From assembly GCA_047967505.1 (NCBI GenBank), contig CM106541.1: a stretch of DNA of 64,000 bases; one strand, 5' to 3'. Shown here one piece after another: positions 33,085-45,157 of the stretch. This DNA is from Dipteris shenzhenensis (taxonomy: Eukaryota; Polypodiophyta; Polypodiopsida; Gleicheniales). Under the pieces are notes generated by a model. That model ran no database searches. It worked only from the letters and a program-made list of their open reading frames with translations, and had not been told where the DNA came from. Made by a program: the position numbers and the translations under genes. Numbering within the stretch: position 1 is the first letter of the stretch; every line of letters starts with the position of its first letter.

Positions 33085-34657
33085 ATACATAGCATCCACA
33101 TGCAAATATGGGCATTCTTGTTCCTTGGTGTCACATCCGGCATCCAATGCACCTTATACTTTTCAAGGAAATTAAAAAAACTTGTTTGAAGACCCTTTCA
33201 AAGTTTGGTGTTGATCCGACGGTGTGGTATATGGATCTCGATGTCCGTTGCGCTTGTTTCCTTCATATACATAGCATCCACATGTGAATATGAGCATTCT
33301 TGTTCCCCAGTGGCACATCTAGCATCCGATGCACCTTACACTTTGCAAGGACATTAAAAAAAATTATTTTTAGACCCTTAAAAAGTTTGCTGCTGATCTG
33401 ACGGTGGGATATACGGATGTCGGTGTCTGTTGCACAATTTTCCTTCATATCATGTAGCATCCACGTGCAAATATGTGCATTCTTGTTCCTTGGTGTCTCA
33501 TACAGCATCTGATCCACTTGATACTTTGGAAGGACATTAAAAACAAATTTTTCAAGACCATTACAAAGTTTGGTGCTGATCCAACGGTGGGATATACAGA
33601 TGCGGATGTCCATTGTGAATTTTTCCTTCACATACATAGCATCCACATGCAAATATGGGCATTCTTGTTCCCTGGTGTCACATCCAGCATCCAATGCACC
33701 TTATACTTTGCAAAGAAATCAAAACAACTTGTTTTAAGAGCCTTGCAAAGTTTGTTGCTGATCTGATGGTGGAATATATGGATGTTGGTGTCCGTTGCAC
33801 ATTTTTCCTTCATATCACATAGCATCCACATGTGAATATGTGCATTCTTGCTCCCCGCTGGCACATATGGAATCTGATCCATGTGATACTTTGGAAGGAC
33901 ATTAAAACCAATTTTTTCAAGACCCTTGCAAAGTTTGGTGCTAATCGATGGTGTGGTATATGGATCTCGGTGTCCGTTGCGCTTGTTTCCTTCATATACA
34001 TAGCATCCACATGCGAATATGAGCATTCTTGTTCCCCCATGGCACATCCAACATCCCATGCACCTTACACTTTGCAAGGACATTAGAAAAACGTTTTTTA
34101 AGACCCTTGCAAAGTTTGGTGCTGATCCTATGGTGGTATATACAGATGTCAGTGTTCGTACCACATTTTTCCTTCATATTGCATAGCATCCACATGTGAA
34201 TATGTGCATTCTTGCTCCCCGGTGGCACATACGGCATCCGATCCACTTGATACTTTGGAAGGACATTAAAACCAATGTTTTTAAGACCCTTGCAGAGTTT
34301 GATTCTGATCCAACGATGGGATATACAAATGCGAATGTCCATTGTGCATTTTTCCTTCATATACATAGCATCCACATGCAAATATGAGCATTCTTATTCC
34401 CCGATGGCACCTCCTGCACACCCTTGCAAAGTTTGGTGCTGATCCGATGGTGGGATATACGAATGTCAATGTCCGTTGCACATTCTTCCTTCACATACAT
34501 AGTATCCACATGCAAATATGGGCATTTTGCTTCCCGGTGTCACATCTGGCATCCGATGCACCTTAAACTTTGCAAAGACATTAAAACAACTTTTTTTAAG
34601 ACCCTTGCAAAGTTTGGTGCTGATCCGACGACGGGATATACGGATGTCAATGTCCAT
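33085..34657. repeat. 182-bp satellite array, about nine units
   Basis: AGCATCCACATG-type words start at 33091, 33273, 33456, 33638, 33821, 34002, 34185, 34367 and 34501, giving spacings of 181-183 with a short last unit of 134. Units share GCAAAGTTTGGTGCTGATCC and TTCCTTCATATACATAGC. Minus-strand frames of 60-180 codons here are repeat artefacts. The element A right end abuts the array inside a unit. Confidence 0.9.
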
Positions 34658-34691
34658 CTATCCTCCATCTGCAAGTTCAACTTCTATCTAT

Positions 34692-34782
34692 CCTCCATTT
34701 GCAATTGTTGTGGAGCTTGCATTTGGTCAATTGAAAGTCCGATGGCAATACCTCAATAAGAAGTTTTGTAAACCCAAAGCCC
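34692..34782 (+). pseudogene. PIF/Harbinger transposase remnant, 5' side of Copia insertion
   Basis: Encodes FAIVVELAFGQLKVRWQYLN, matching the VVERAFGRLKxRWR signature just before the last helices of the PIF/Harbinger DDE domain. The frame continues in phase into 42096 once the Copia element and one target duplication are ignored. Everything upstream of this motif is missing, replaced by satellite. Confidence 0.75.
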
Positions 34783-35039
34783 TGTTGAGAGTTCACTCTC
34801 AACATCATGTGATCATGTGTGCAGAGCACCATCACGTGATCATATGTGCATAGCACTAACCTTATAGAGTGCTATAAAGGAAAGGGTTAGATCCCCTAAC
34901 CCTAACCCTAAAAGGGTTTGTATATATTCTATTTTTTCAACTAAATCTAGTGTACAGTTAGTCATTTGTGGTGTGCTCTCTAGCTGTGCCCTCTCTCCTC
35001 ATCTCCACTCTTCTCCTCTCCCCTCTTCATATTTTGTCA
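34783..35039 (+). repeat. Copia-1 5' LTR
   Basis: Begins TGTTGAGAGTTCACTCTCAA (itself a small hairpin) and ends TTTTGTCA. It contains telobox words (CCCTAACCCTAACCCTAAAA) just upstream of TTGTATATATTC, a TATA-like box. A CT-rich end follows. Confidence 0.95.
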
Positions 35040-35052
35040 TGATATCAAAGCA
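35040..35052 (+). promoter_or_regulatory. Copia-1 primer-binding site
   Basis: TGATATCAAAGCA immediately follows the 5' LTR and resembles the TGGTATCAGAGC complement of plant initiator tRNA-Met used by most Copia elements. Confidence 0.75.
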
Positions 35053-37482
35053 TGGTTCTACCTTCCACTGAGGCGCCATCCTTCTTGAGAGTGTGAGAGA
35101 GATTGTGAGATTGAGAGTTCTCTTGAGTGATTGTGAGATCCTTCCCTTCACTTCCATTGAGAGAAATTTCCGTCCATTTGAGAGAGACATTTCTGTTCAT
35201 TCATTCTTGAAAAAAATTCCATTCTTTGTGAGGACTTCCATTGTGAGAGAGAGAGATTTTCCATCCATTATGGAGAGACTGAGTTTTTTTTTAGTGAGTT
35301 TGAAGGAGAGAGAGCAGCCTCCTACCTATGCAGCTCTATAGCTCCATCTACAAGTCTGCTCCTCAGCCCATCTTCACAGCGAAGCCAGCAATAAGGTCTT
35401 CATTATCCTCAACAATAGCCACCATAGTCCAAGGCCTCAAGGCAAGGCGGCCTACTATGACCTCTATGAACTTCAAGCGACCTCATCGATAGCAGGAGCA
35501 CCTTCAGCAAAGTAGATCGACCCGCATATATTGCAACAACAAGGACCTCTCTAGCCTCCTTGCAAGCTCCATGCAAAGAATCTATGAGCCAGTAAGGGCC
35601 CTTCCACAGCACGCTGGACTCCCAAAGGTCCAAGGCTTCAGCGAGCTAAAGGACTGAGGTGCAGCTTCCCACAGTATACTCCAATGCCCGTCTCGGGAAT
35701 AGGCGGCCTCCACCATTCGGCCCAAGATCTGCAGTGTGCAGCTGCTCCTTTAAATGCATCGCTATGTGCCACAGCCCGACTCCAAGGCAAAAAGACGGTG
35801 AATCGGAGGCTGGAGTGATGAGCAATGGCTCTAAGCCTGCAGCGAAGCGAGCTGGCTGAGCTGTAACGAATTGATAAGAGGGGGGGAATTAGACGCATGC
35901 GCGTAGTGAATCGTGGATTGTGAATCATGAATTCGAGGGGATGGTGAAACTATGAAAACGAGGACGGTGGTTATGAGGAAAGGAGGAATTTGGGTCTTGG
36001 GAGACGAGCTATGGCGGTGAAGGCTGAGGATGAAGTTAAGCTATGGCGATTAAGATCAAGCTGCTCTAGCTATGGTGCTGAAGCTCATGAACTTCAGCTA
36101 TGGCATTGAAGCTGAAAGAGCTATCAAGATGACGAAGACGATGGAGAGTCCTAGACTTACCATTTCTCTATAGACACGCCTCACAAGCTTCTCCATGGGA
36201 TCCGACACAGCATCATTAACAAAAATCCCCACCAAATGGCCTTCGATAGCCTCCAAGCTTCTACAAGTAGACGGGAGAAGACGACGAAATCTCAAAGATT
36301 TCATCAGAATCCTGGTAGATTCTGGCTAACCACGTAGCGACACGTGGCAAGGTCTTATCCTCAGGGTCACCACACCCCAGGGCTTGGTTAAGGACCAGCC
36401 ACGTGGCAGACCTTATTTGCCACGTCACCCCTGCCAGCTCAGCAAGACATGTCATCAGCGACACTGACATATCAGCAGGCCACGTCACCAGGCCATGTCA
36501 TCTTGCCACATCACCTCTACCAGCTCAGCTGCCCAGTCAGCATTGCCCAGTCAGCATTGACCCCTGCCAGGCACACACAGTGCTCCACAGGCACTTCATG
36601 TGACCAGTCCTGCCACCTTAGCACAAGGCTTCACTAGCACACCTCTCGCTAAGCACAGTGCCACATCATCACTGCATGTGACTCACAGTGACACATCATC
36701 ATTGAGCACCATTTGCACTCCTTTTGCCCCTCCACCTAGATCAAGTCATATCTCTTGATCCAGGAAGAATTTGAGGGTGCTCCAAAAAGGAAAGTCGCTC
36801 GTTTTTTTGTGCTCTACCTGCTCGTTACATCACGTTCACATTTTGGCACAAGTTACACTCACATTTGAGCCTCGCCGACAAAACCACTTCCTTCATGCAC
36901 ATTTGCCTCTACATCGATGCATCTGACCTAGCACTTAAAAAGAACAAAAGAAAAGGAATTATTTGTTGTTCTTTTATCGATCGACGGTTGGTTTAGATCT
37001 AGATCAGAGTAGACTAGATCACCATAGAGGGGATGCTTTGAATTTCCCAAAGTTGCCAATCTAAGTCATGCCCGAAATTCCCAACTAGTACCTACTCGAA
37101 GTCAGTCCATACGCTCACATTCGATTTCACATCATTACATTACCTGAAACCTTACGTTCATCAGTTCAGTGAGCAGACTTCAGAGTTCAGAGGCATTGCA
37201 GATTGATTCAGTGGGCAGATAGCATTTGATTTCACACACACATGCCACCATTGTAAATCCTATTCGGCTATCTCACGGCATCGTGCACATCATTTTCAGC
37301 CTTGTAAAGCCTCTTGGCTATTCCCGGCATCATTGCCACAAGCCTTGTAACACAGATCAGGTTTTATGTACTGCAGTTCTATCTTCACCGATGGTACAGA
37401 GATTTCACTTGGCATCTTCAGTGTATTTGCAGTTGATTCATACAGAGATCTTCACGACACTTTTGAGTACATTTCTTGCACC
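35053..37482 (+). other. Copia-1 untranslated leader, 2.4 kb
   Basis: Unusually long for Copia. No protein-coding frame is convincing. 36330-36600 is packed with CCACGTGGC (G-box-like), GTCATC and CCAGCTCAGC words, similar in style to 13190-13540 of element B. 36985-37330 holds the CGACGGTTGGT and AGCCTTGTAAAGCC modules also found upstream of gene A2. The long leader may be an acquired sequence. Confidence 0.6.
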
Positions 37483-38328
37483 ATGTCGACTAGCAACCTC
37501 AATCTGGAGGCATCTGCTAAGTTAGACAACTCCAATTATGGTACATGGAAATATCAAATGGAGACCATTCTTGTGCTTCAGGACAAATGGGAGTATGTCG
37601 ATGGATCTACACCTAGACCATTGGCCAATCCAGCCATCAGTAGCTCTACTCCATCTGTTGTCACAGCACCAGTAACGGAATCTACATCGGGATCTACATC
37701 TACACAAACAGTTTTCGCACCAGTAGTAGATCCTACCATTGCCCGAGCTCAAGCAGAATGGGATAAGAAAGACAAGTATGCCTATCATCTGATCAAGGAG
37801 AATGTGCAAGATGTCATGCTAGGACAACTCAACACAGTCAAGACATCAAAAGAAGCATGGGATATGTTCGCAGCTCTCTACAAGTCCAAGAACACATCCA
37901 AGATTCTCACCCTAAGAAACCAGATCTACCAGAGTTTCCGCAACAGCAGTGAAACCGGTCATGCTTATGTACTCCGCATCAAAGACTACAACAATCAACT
38001 TGCAGTAGTAGGAGAGACTATGAATCCCGCAGAAATGGTTCAAGTAATCTTAAATGGACTAGGAGAGGGATATGAGAATCTAGTCCAGAGTATTGCTATC
38101 CAATGTCAAATTCCAACACTGAAAGAACTTCAATCAGTAGTAGTTGGTGAAGAACTCAGGACTCAGGCCATTCAAGCACGTAAAGGTCATTCTAATGATC
38201 AGGCATTCACAGCTTCAGACAGAAGCAAAGGCAAAGGTAGAAACAGAGGTAGATCACATAAGAAAAGTGGTCATCATCAACAAAATCAAAGTCAGAATCA
38301 GCATCAGCATCATCCTCAACAACATTAA
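37483..38328 (+). pseudogene. Copia-1 gag (capsid region)
   Basis: ATG 37483 (MSTSNLNLEASAKLDNSNYG), chosen as the start typical of Copia gag. It shows the W-x-Y/W gag signature YGTWKYQMETIL, KEAWDMFAALY and ILNGLGEGYENL, then a basic Gln/His-rich tail. It ends at TAA 38326-38328. The next frame continues in phase, so the stop is either a lesion or a leaky gag/pol boundary; a lesion is more likely because the nucleocapsid knuckle lies after it. Confidence 0.85.
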
Positions 38329-39714
38329 AATCAGCAAAGAGGAAATCATTCCAACCGAGGTAGATTTCAAGGACGAGGGAATGCATCCACCAATGTGTCA
38401 AACATTCAATGCAACTACAGTCACAAGTTTGGACACTATGAAAGAGATTGCCGCAAGAAGCAGTACGACCAAGGCGGTCAATCCAATCGAGGGAATTCTC
38501 GAGGAAGAGGAAATCATCGTGGTGGACATTCTAGTCACAATCATTTTGCAAATGAACATGAAAATATGTTTCTTGCAAGTGAGGAATTGCATCAGACTGA
38601 TAAAATGCACCTAGACACTAATTTCAATCCCAAACAGGATTACAGTTATCAAGTAGACCAAGTGGAACAGGATCCTTGGTACATCGACAACGGTGCATCA
38701 TCTCATATGACAAATCATCAGGAATGGTTCACAGAGATGAAACCATTAGAAGGTCAGAAGAATGTCATCTACACAGCAAACAATACACCGAATCTAGTTC
38801 AAGGGATAGGTGTTATCCCTATGAACAATTTCACTGGTACAAAAGGATTAGTCAAAGATGTGCTCTACGTTCCAAAGCTCAGCAAGAACCTTTTGTCAGT
38901 AGGTCAAATGACGGAACACAACTACAAATTCATCTTCGATGGTGATGAATGCACTATCAGAGACAAATCTAAAAGATGTCAGCTAGTAGCAAAAGGTGTC
39001 AAGGAAGGACGCTTATACAAAATGCTAGCTACAGTACCAGATAAGCATGCCATGTTAGCTCAAATGCTACAGATGCCACTATCTGCAAAAGAGCACAAGA
39101 GATATGGTCATGTCAACTTCAAGTACTTGTTAGATGTTAGGAATCAGAATATGGCAATTGGAATTCCGAAGCTACAGTTTCTTGGAAAGGTTTGTGAAGC
39201 ATTCTGCTTCGGCAAACAAAAGCGAACCAACTTTGTCAGAAGTACCTCTCGTGCACGAGCTATTCTTGATTTGATACATACAGATGTATGGGGTTATGCC
39301 CAGACCCGCAGCATCAATGGTTCACTTTATTACTTGACCTTCATCGACGACTACAGCAGATATTGTTGGGTCTACTTTCTAAAAGAGAAATCTGAAGTGT
39401 TTTCTAGATTTCAAGAATTCAAAGCCATGGTAGAAAACCAAACAGGCAGAAAGATCAAGGTCATGAGATCAGACAGAGGAGGTGAATACATGTCTTCAGC
39501 ATTCATGAACTTTTGCAAAAATCACGGCATTCGAAGACAATTCACATGTGCAGATACTCCTCAGCAGAATGCAATAGTTGAAAGGAAGAATGGGACTTTA
39601 GCAAATAGTGCTAGAGCAATGCTTAGTGAAAAGCATCTTTCGAATCAGTATTGGGCAGAAGCAATAGCTACAGCTAACTATTTGCTTAATCGGCTTCCTA
39701 TCGAACCGATATAA
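38329..39714 (+). pseudogene. Copia-1 nucleocapsid, protease and integrase, ending in a stop
   Basis: Same frame as gag. The zinc knuckle reads CNYSHKFGHYERDC, with the second Cys changed to Ser. Protease motif is WYIDNGASSHM (IDNGAS in place of IDSGAS). GAG-pre-integrase is followed by the integrase HTDVWG ... FIDDYSRYCW ... SDRGGEY ... TPQQNAIVERKN motifs, with catalytic D-D-E positions visible. A TAA at 39712-39714 interrupts just before the MTPYE motif. Confidence 0.85.
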
Positions 39715-41753
39715 GGTATGACTCCTTATGAAGCATTCACTGGACACAAGCCACGCATTGGGCATCTCCGCATATTTAGTTGCATAGCATATGCCCACAT
39801 ACATGATGATCATCGCAGGAAATTGGATGCGAAGTCACAAATGCATCATGGTTGGCTATAGTGAAGAAAGCAAAGCATACAACTTGTATGATCCCATCAA
39901 CCGCAAAGTCATTATCTCTAGAGATCTAATCTTTGATGAGGAATCAGAATGGAAAACCTCACCTACACAAGAAATAGAAGCATCGACTTCACAGTCATCT
40001 ACAGAACAGGTTGATGAAGAAGAGCAAGAATTGCCAGCAACACCCCAAGCAGAGCCATAGCAGCTCAGACGGTCTACTAGGGAAAGCAGAACACCAGCCA
40101 GATTGACATATGCTCAAAAAGGCAAAGCAATTTAGGTGGAAACCACCAACTATGCTCTTATGACTACCATCATGGCTACAGAAGAGCCAGTGTACTTCAA
40201 AGATGCAGTAGACAAGCTAGAATGGCAAACTGCTATGAATGAAGAAATGGATGCTTTGTATAAGAATAATACTTGGGAATTATGCGACCTTCTACTAGGA
40301 AAGAAGGCCATAGCAAACAAATGGGTATACAAAGTGAAGTACAATCCAGATGGCAGTATTCAGAGATACAAATCCAGATTAGTTGCAAAAGGATTTGCAC
40401 AACAATATGGTCAAGATTACGATGAGACTTATGCTCCAGTAGCAAAGATGGATTCCATACGGTTCTTGATATCACTAGCGACACTCAGTAAATGGAATGT
40501 GTATTAGCTCGATGTCAAGAATGCATTTCTCAATGGTTATCTAGACGAGGAAGTCTACATGCAACAACCAGCAGGTTATGTTGAACCAGGAAAGGAGAAC
40601 AAGGTTTGCCATCTCAAGAAAAGTCTCTACAGCTTAAAGCAAGCACCCAGAAGTTGGTACAATAGAATTGACAAGTATTTTGTTAGTCTGGGATACATGA
40701 AATTCAATGTAGATCATACTCTCTACTACAAAGTTCAAGGGGAGACATTACTATTGCACTTTTGTACGTAGATGATCTGATTGTGACAGGAAGTGCTCAA
40801 GGATAGCTTCATCAGAAAACTAAAACAAGACTTATCTGTAGAGTTCGACATGAAAGATCTTGGACTTATGCACTATTGTCTTAGAATTGAGTTCTGGAGA
40901 GATTCAGATAGCACATTCATGAGTCAGCTCAAGTATGTTGACAGTCTCCTGAAGAAGTTTCATATGGCAGATTGCAAGATTGCAGCCACTCCCATGGAAC
41001 AGAGTTTGAAACTTACTAAAGATTCAGAAAAGTCTACAGTCAATGACAAATACTACAGGCAGCTCATCGGATCTCTTATATATCTGACAATCACATGGCT
41101 GGATATTTTTTAATGCAGTAAGCTCACTAGCATAGTTTATGGCAAATCCAAAATAGTCTCACTAGAATGCAGCCAGAAGAGTCTTGAGATACATCAGAGG
41201 TACAAGACAGTTTGGGATAGAATACAGAGGAAGTCATCCACGGTTGCATGGATACTATGACAGTGACTATGCTGGAGATCATGAGACTAGGAGATCGACA
41301 CAGGGATATGCATTTTTCCCTGGTCAAGGTGCTATATCATGGTTGTCAAACAAACAGCCAACTATTTCTTTGTCTTCGACTGAAGCAGAATATAGAGCAC
41401 TCACTATAGGTGCATGTGAGGCTATATGGCTCAGAAGACTATTGTCAGAAACAGATTACTTTGATGAGTCAAAGCCAACAACAATATACTGTGATAATCA
41501 ATCGGCTCAAGCATTGGACAAAAATCCAGTATATCACTCCAAGACAAAGCACATTGATGTCAGAGAGCACTTCATCAGAGAAAGAGTGTTACTTGGTGAC
41601 ATCACTCTGCAGCATTGTGATAGCAAAGAGAATGTTGCAGACATCTTTACCAAACCACTCGGTAAAGAGCTATTCGAGAAATGCCGACTAGCTCTTGGTT
41701 TGATGCAGAAGAAGGACAGGACATTCCCATTAAAGGGGTGTGATGGAATGTAA
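39715..41753 (+). pseudogene. Copia-1 reverse transcriptase and RNase H, multiply broken
   Basis: Continues after the stop with GMTPYEAF and KPRIGHLRIF, then shifts frame near 39830. Further stops lie near 40058, 40132 and 40505. RT motifs are KARLVAKGFAQ-like (KSRLVAKGFAQQYG), DVKNAFLNG and LKQAPRSW. YVDD, near 40763, lies in a different frame from its flanks. Another break lies near 41113, before the RNase H part (YYDSDYAGD, STEAEYRAL, DNQSAQAL, TKHIDVREHFIRE), which ends at 41753. Confidence 0.85.
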
Positions 41754-41820
41754 TGCTCAGTCCTTCTTTGATTCCCCAGAATCATCATCTTGAGGGAAGG
41801 CCTACTTCATGATGTTGATC

Positions 41821-41831
41821 TTGAGGGAAGG
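41821..41831 (+). promoter_or_regulatory. Copia-1 polypurine tract
   Basis: TTGAGGGAAGG immediately precedes the 3' LTR. A near-copy (CTTGAGGGAAGG) lies 30 bases upstream at about 41789. Confidence 0.75.
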
Positions 41832-42090
41832 TGTTGAGAGTTCACGCTCAACATCATGTGATCATGTGTGCATAGCACCATCACGTGATCATATGTGCAT
41901 ATAGCACTAACCTTATAGAGTGCTATAAAGGAAAGGGTTAGATCCCCTAACCCTTACCCTAAAAGGGTTTGTATATATTCTATTTTTTCAACCAAATCTA
42001 GTGTACAGTTAGTCATTTGTGGTGTGCTCTCTAGCTGTGCCCTCTCTCCTCATCTCCACTCTTCTCCTCTCCCCTCTTCATATTTTGTCA
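41832..42090 (+). repeat. Copia-1 3' LTR
   Basis: Near-identical to 34783-35039. Visible differences are CACGCTC for CACTCTC, GCATAGC for GCAGAGC, an extra AT in GCATATAGC, CCCTTACCC for CCCTAACCC and CAACCAAAT for CAACTAAAT. It is followed by AGCCC. Confidence 0.95.
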
Positions 42091-42325
42091 AGCCCAAGCT
42101 GGAGCAACGAGTATAGTGGCATGTTGCATTTTGCACAATATGCTACTAGTAGCAGTTGGGGATGTGCCATATGATGAAGATTGCTTTGATAGACCACATG
42201 ATGAGGATGTATGCCATCGATTAGTTGAACCTATTGCTCGTTCTCATAGGGCTGCATCAACTTAGGCAAGTGCACAACGAGTTGCTCTTGCTCGGTATGT
42301 TGTGGCACTACATCGAAACTTGTAA
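42091..42325 (+). pseudogene. PIF/Harbinger transposase remnant, 3' side
   Basis: Encodes SIVACCILHNMLLVAVGDVPYDED, the characteristic ACCxLHN segment at the end of PIF/Harbinger DDE transposases. It is followed by an acidic tail, a TAG at 42263, and a final TAA at 42323. It is in phase with 34692-34782 across the Copia insertion. Confidence 0.8.
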
Positions 42326-45157
42326 TGCCACTTCGAGATACTTTGTCATGTTTTGGGAATGCAAAGGGGATCATTATTATATATGTACTTGTGCAATGGA
42401 GGGGAGACTTTATATGTATGCATTGTGTAGTGGGTTTTCAAATGCCATTTGTACTCCATGAAGGAGAGCTTTAGTTTAGTTTATAGTGGCCTATGAAGCG
42501 TATGAGCACACATATTAATCTAATCAACCCTTATGAACACGATAATAAACTAACAAATAGATGCAAGCTATTAAGTTAATTTGAAGCTAATTTTAGTCGA
42601 TTACATATATGGTCCTTTCTATATATGATTCATCATTTTCTCTTTGTTGTAACTCTAAAGCTAGAATATCTATATATATATAGCTTATGCACACAACCAA
42701 CAACCCACTCCATCTGCTCTTTTCTATCTATATATGCCTATGTCTATGTAAGATGAGGCTCAGCTGCCCAAGGACTGGAAGATGGACTGATTACCTTCTT
42801 TTAGAGCATCTCTTGAACAGCTTTATTAGTGCACTCAATTTGCTTTGGTGATCGATGTCGACGATGAGCCATCTTGATTGGAAAAGCAGGCTTTGTTCGG
42901 ATTGCTTTGTTCGGATTGAATGGTGTATAGGAGTAGATGTTTGGGAGGGAATTGATGGGTCAGCCACAACATTAGGAAACTGGGCTAGAAGGTGACGTAT
43001 TTTCTGGACACGGGTTGATGCAGACACAACTTCGGCTAATTGAGAGCACACAACACACTCAAATGTTCCCAACTTTGCCATGGAATGGACACATTACCAC
43101 TTACCACTACAGTATGACTTCAAAAATCTAGGACACTTTTCTCAAGCCAATCATAACCTAAGGTTAAGGCAAACAATTATTTAGGTAGTGAATAAACATC
43201 GTGATAAAAAGTTTGATTGAGCAAGGAAAAGGAAACATATGCTAAGGAACTAGAAGAGTATAGGGTTTGTTTGTGCCAAAAGCCCCTACAAGTGGTGAAG
43301 TTCTTCAGCTACCCATTGAGAGGTATAGGGAGATGGTCATTAAACACCGAATTCATGTTTTTTGCATATTCATGTTTGTTGTGTGTGTATATGAAGTTAT
43401 GTGATGCTTATGCGATGATGTTAGGTTATAACTATGCTATCTTTTGTTATGTTATTGTTGGGAAAGTAAGATTCCTAGGTGGGGCTAGATGATAAGTAAT
43501 CTTTCTAACAACCCAAAGAAGATTCATAACATTGAATTGGATGGAGAGCTTGAGCATATCATGTCACTACTAGGGTAGATTCTGCTAGGGTATAACTCTG
43601 GGTTCCCATACCTACCATATAGCTAAGCTAATTTGAAGCTAATTTTAGTTGATTGTAGAGGGGAGGGGGGCGGTGGGGGTTTGTGGGGGAAAATCAAGTC
43701 GATTGCAGAGTTAAGGGGGGTTTGTGGGGGGAAATAGTTCTTGCTCTCCCCCTGCTTGAGCTACACCATCTACAGCAAGTGTGATACACCATTACAGCAA
43801 GTGTGGGGGACTGAAGCGTCACTGGTGAGCAACACCTGCGGAAGGTTTCAAACTTGGGACAGTGATCCACCATCCCCTTCAAGCTTCGGTTGCTGATCTT
43901 AAAGCCTTTGAGAGTACATGTGAGTAGATTTTCGAAGCGGTAGGTGTGCAAAGAGTCTTGATCGATTGATGCGCCAATGACAAGGAGGGCATGGAGTCTC
44001 GCACATCTGTGCAGGACTGCAAAAAGCTTGCCGATGTCCTTGGACTAGCTCCAACCTGCCACTGATCTAAGAGTTCGAATGTCCAAAAATGGAAGTCTTC
44101 CAAGGTATTCTTCACGCACGTATTTTAGAAGCAAACGACATCCACGTAGAAGTAGGGGCAGTGCGGGCTGTCTTCCTCAAGCGCAAGGCACTTGACCTCA
44201 CCAAAGGCGAGCGGAAACCGATCATCAACAACAAAAGGTGTTTGAGGCAGAAGAAGAGATGGGAGACGTGGGCCTCGAAGAGGCGCAAGGAGGAGGGAGG
44301 AGCGGAGGAGGAAGAGCGAACAGAGAAGCCATGGAGGAGGCGAGAGGCAGATCGGCCATGAATGGGAGACGCAGGAGGAGCGGGCATAATGGTCACTGAC
44401 ACCAAGCTAACATTTGTATGATAAAGTTTGGCAAAATATTGGAAGTTGATGTTAGTGACAAAGATAAGTAGATAAAGTTTGTTGTTTGGTAGATTCGCAT
44501 ATGAGAAGCATATGTTCATAGGTAAGGATCGTTGAGGGGGATTAATGTATACAAATTTTGTGCTACTAGAATTCACCCTGTTTGTTAGTGGTTTCTTTAA
44601 ATTTTGTCTACCTTTGTACGTTGGTTGATGTGTTGATCCCCAAAAGTAAGGCTCTTGTGGGTCATTTCTGCAAGGTGATGAAGATAGAAAGATGATTAAG
44701 CTCAAGCTATCAATTTTGAGGGTGACTAAAAAACGGTGGATCAAAAAATCATGATATTCCAACACAAAATGCTCTTGGGTAGTGTGTACAAGGTCAAGGT
44801 GTGGGAGGATTGGGCAGCTAGGATGGAGATCTCGCTCTGGGTTTTTATGTAGCGCCACGCATCTTCTAGTCGATCGCGTCTGCAAAATCGTTCATGCACA
44901 TCTGCAATACCCGCACGTCCCTTGGTTGTAGCTAGCAGATCTGCGCGTCGCGGATAAATCACAAATCGTGACTATTTTTTGAGTTTCTGCGTCTTCAGGC
45001 GCATCTGTGTGTTGCGGACAGATCGCGACTATTTTCTTGGGTTCCTACGTCTTGTGGCGCACCTGCAGGTCGCGGACAGACTTTTCGAGCTCCTGCAAAA
45101 GATCTCGCGTTCCTATCCTCTTTCTCTTCTCCTCTCCTCTCCTCTCTTTTTATTAAG
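42326..45157. other. No convincing gene
   Basis: Mixed sequence with short open frames (under 100 codons, one of 257 codons on the minus strand ending at 44112) lacking known motifs. 43650-43735 repeats GGGGGAAA and GGTTTGTGGGG words. 44980-45090 contains repeated GCGCAYCTG and TCGCGGACAGA words. Some of this may be decayed retroelement, but I cannot assign it. Confidence 0.4.

Larger units (their letters stand above)
34783..42090 (+). mobile_element. Copia-1: complete LTR retrotransposon structure, coding region dead
   Basis: Flanked by the 5-bp target duplication AGCCC (34778-34782, 42091-42095). Has TG...CA LTRs of 257 and 259 bp, a primer-binding site, a 2.4-kb leader, gag, protease, integrase, RT and RNase H in Copia order, and a polypurine tract. 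Reading the LTRs side by side I find about four substitutions and one 2-bp indel, so insertion is fairly young. Yet the coding region has several stops and frame changes, suggesting it was copied by other elements' proteins. It sits in a PIF/Harbinger remnant. Confidence 0.95.

Noticed and set aside
33263-34381. Minus-strand frames of up to 178 codons with repeated HMWMLC-type peptides
   Set aside because: They are translations of the 182-bp satellite.
34783-42090. Copia-1 as an autonomous active element
   Set aside because: Several in-frame stops, frame changes and a Cys-to-Ser change in the zinc knuckle are visible despite the young LTRs.
44112-44885. A 257-codon minus-strand frame
   Set aside because: No recognisable motif, and overlapping frames of similar quality lie on the other strand. 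Kept as unassigned.
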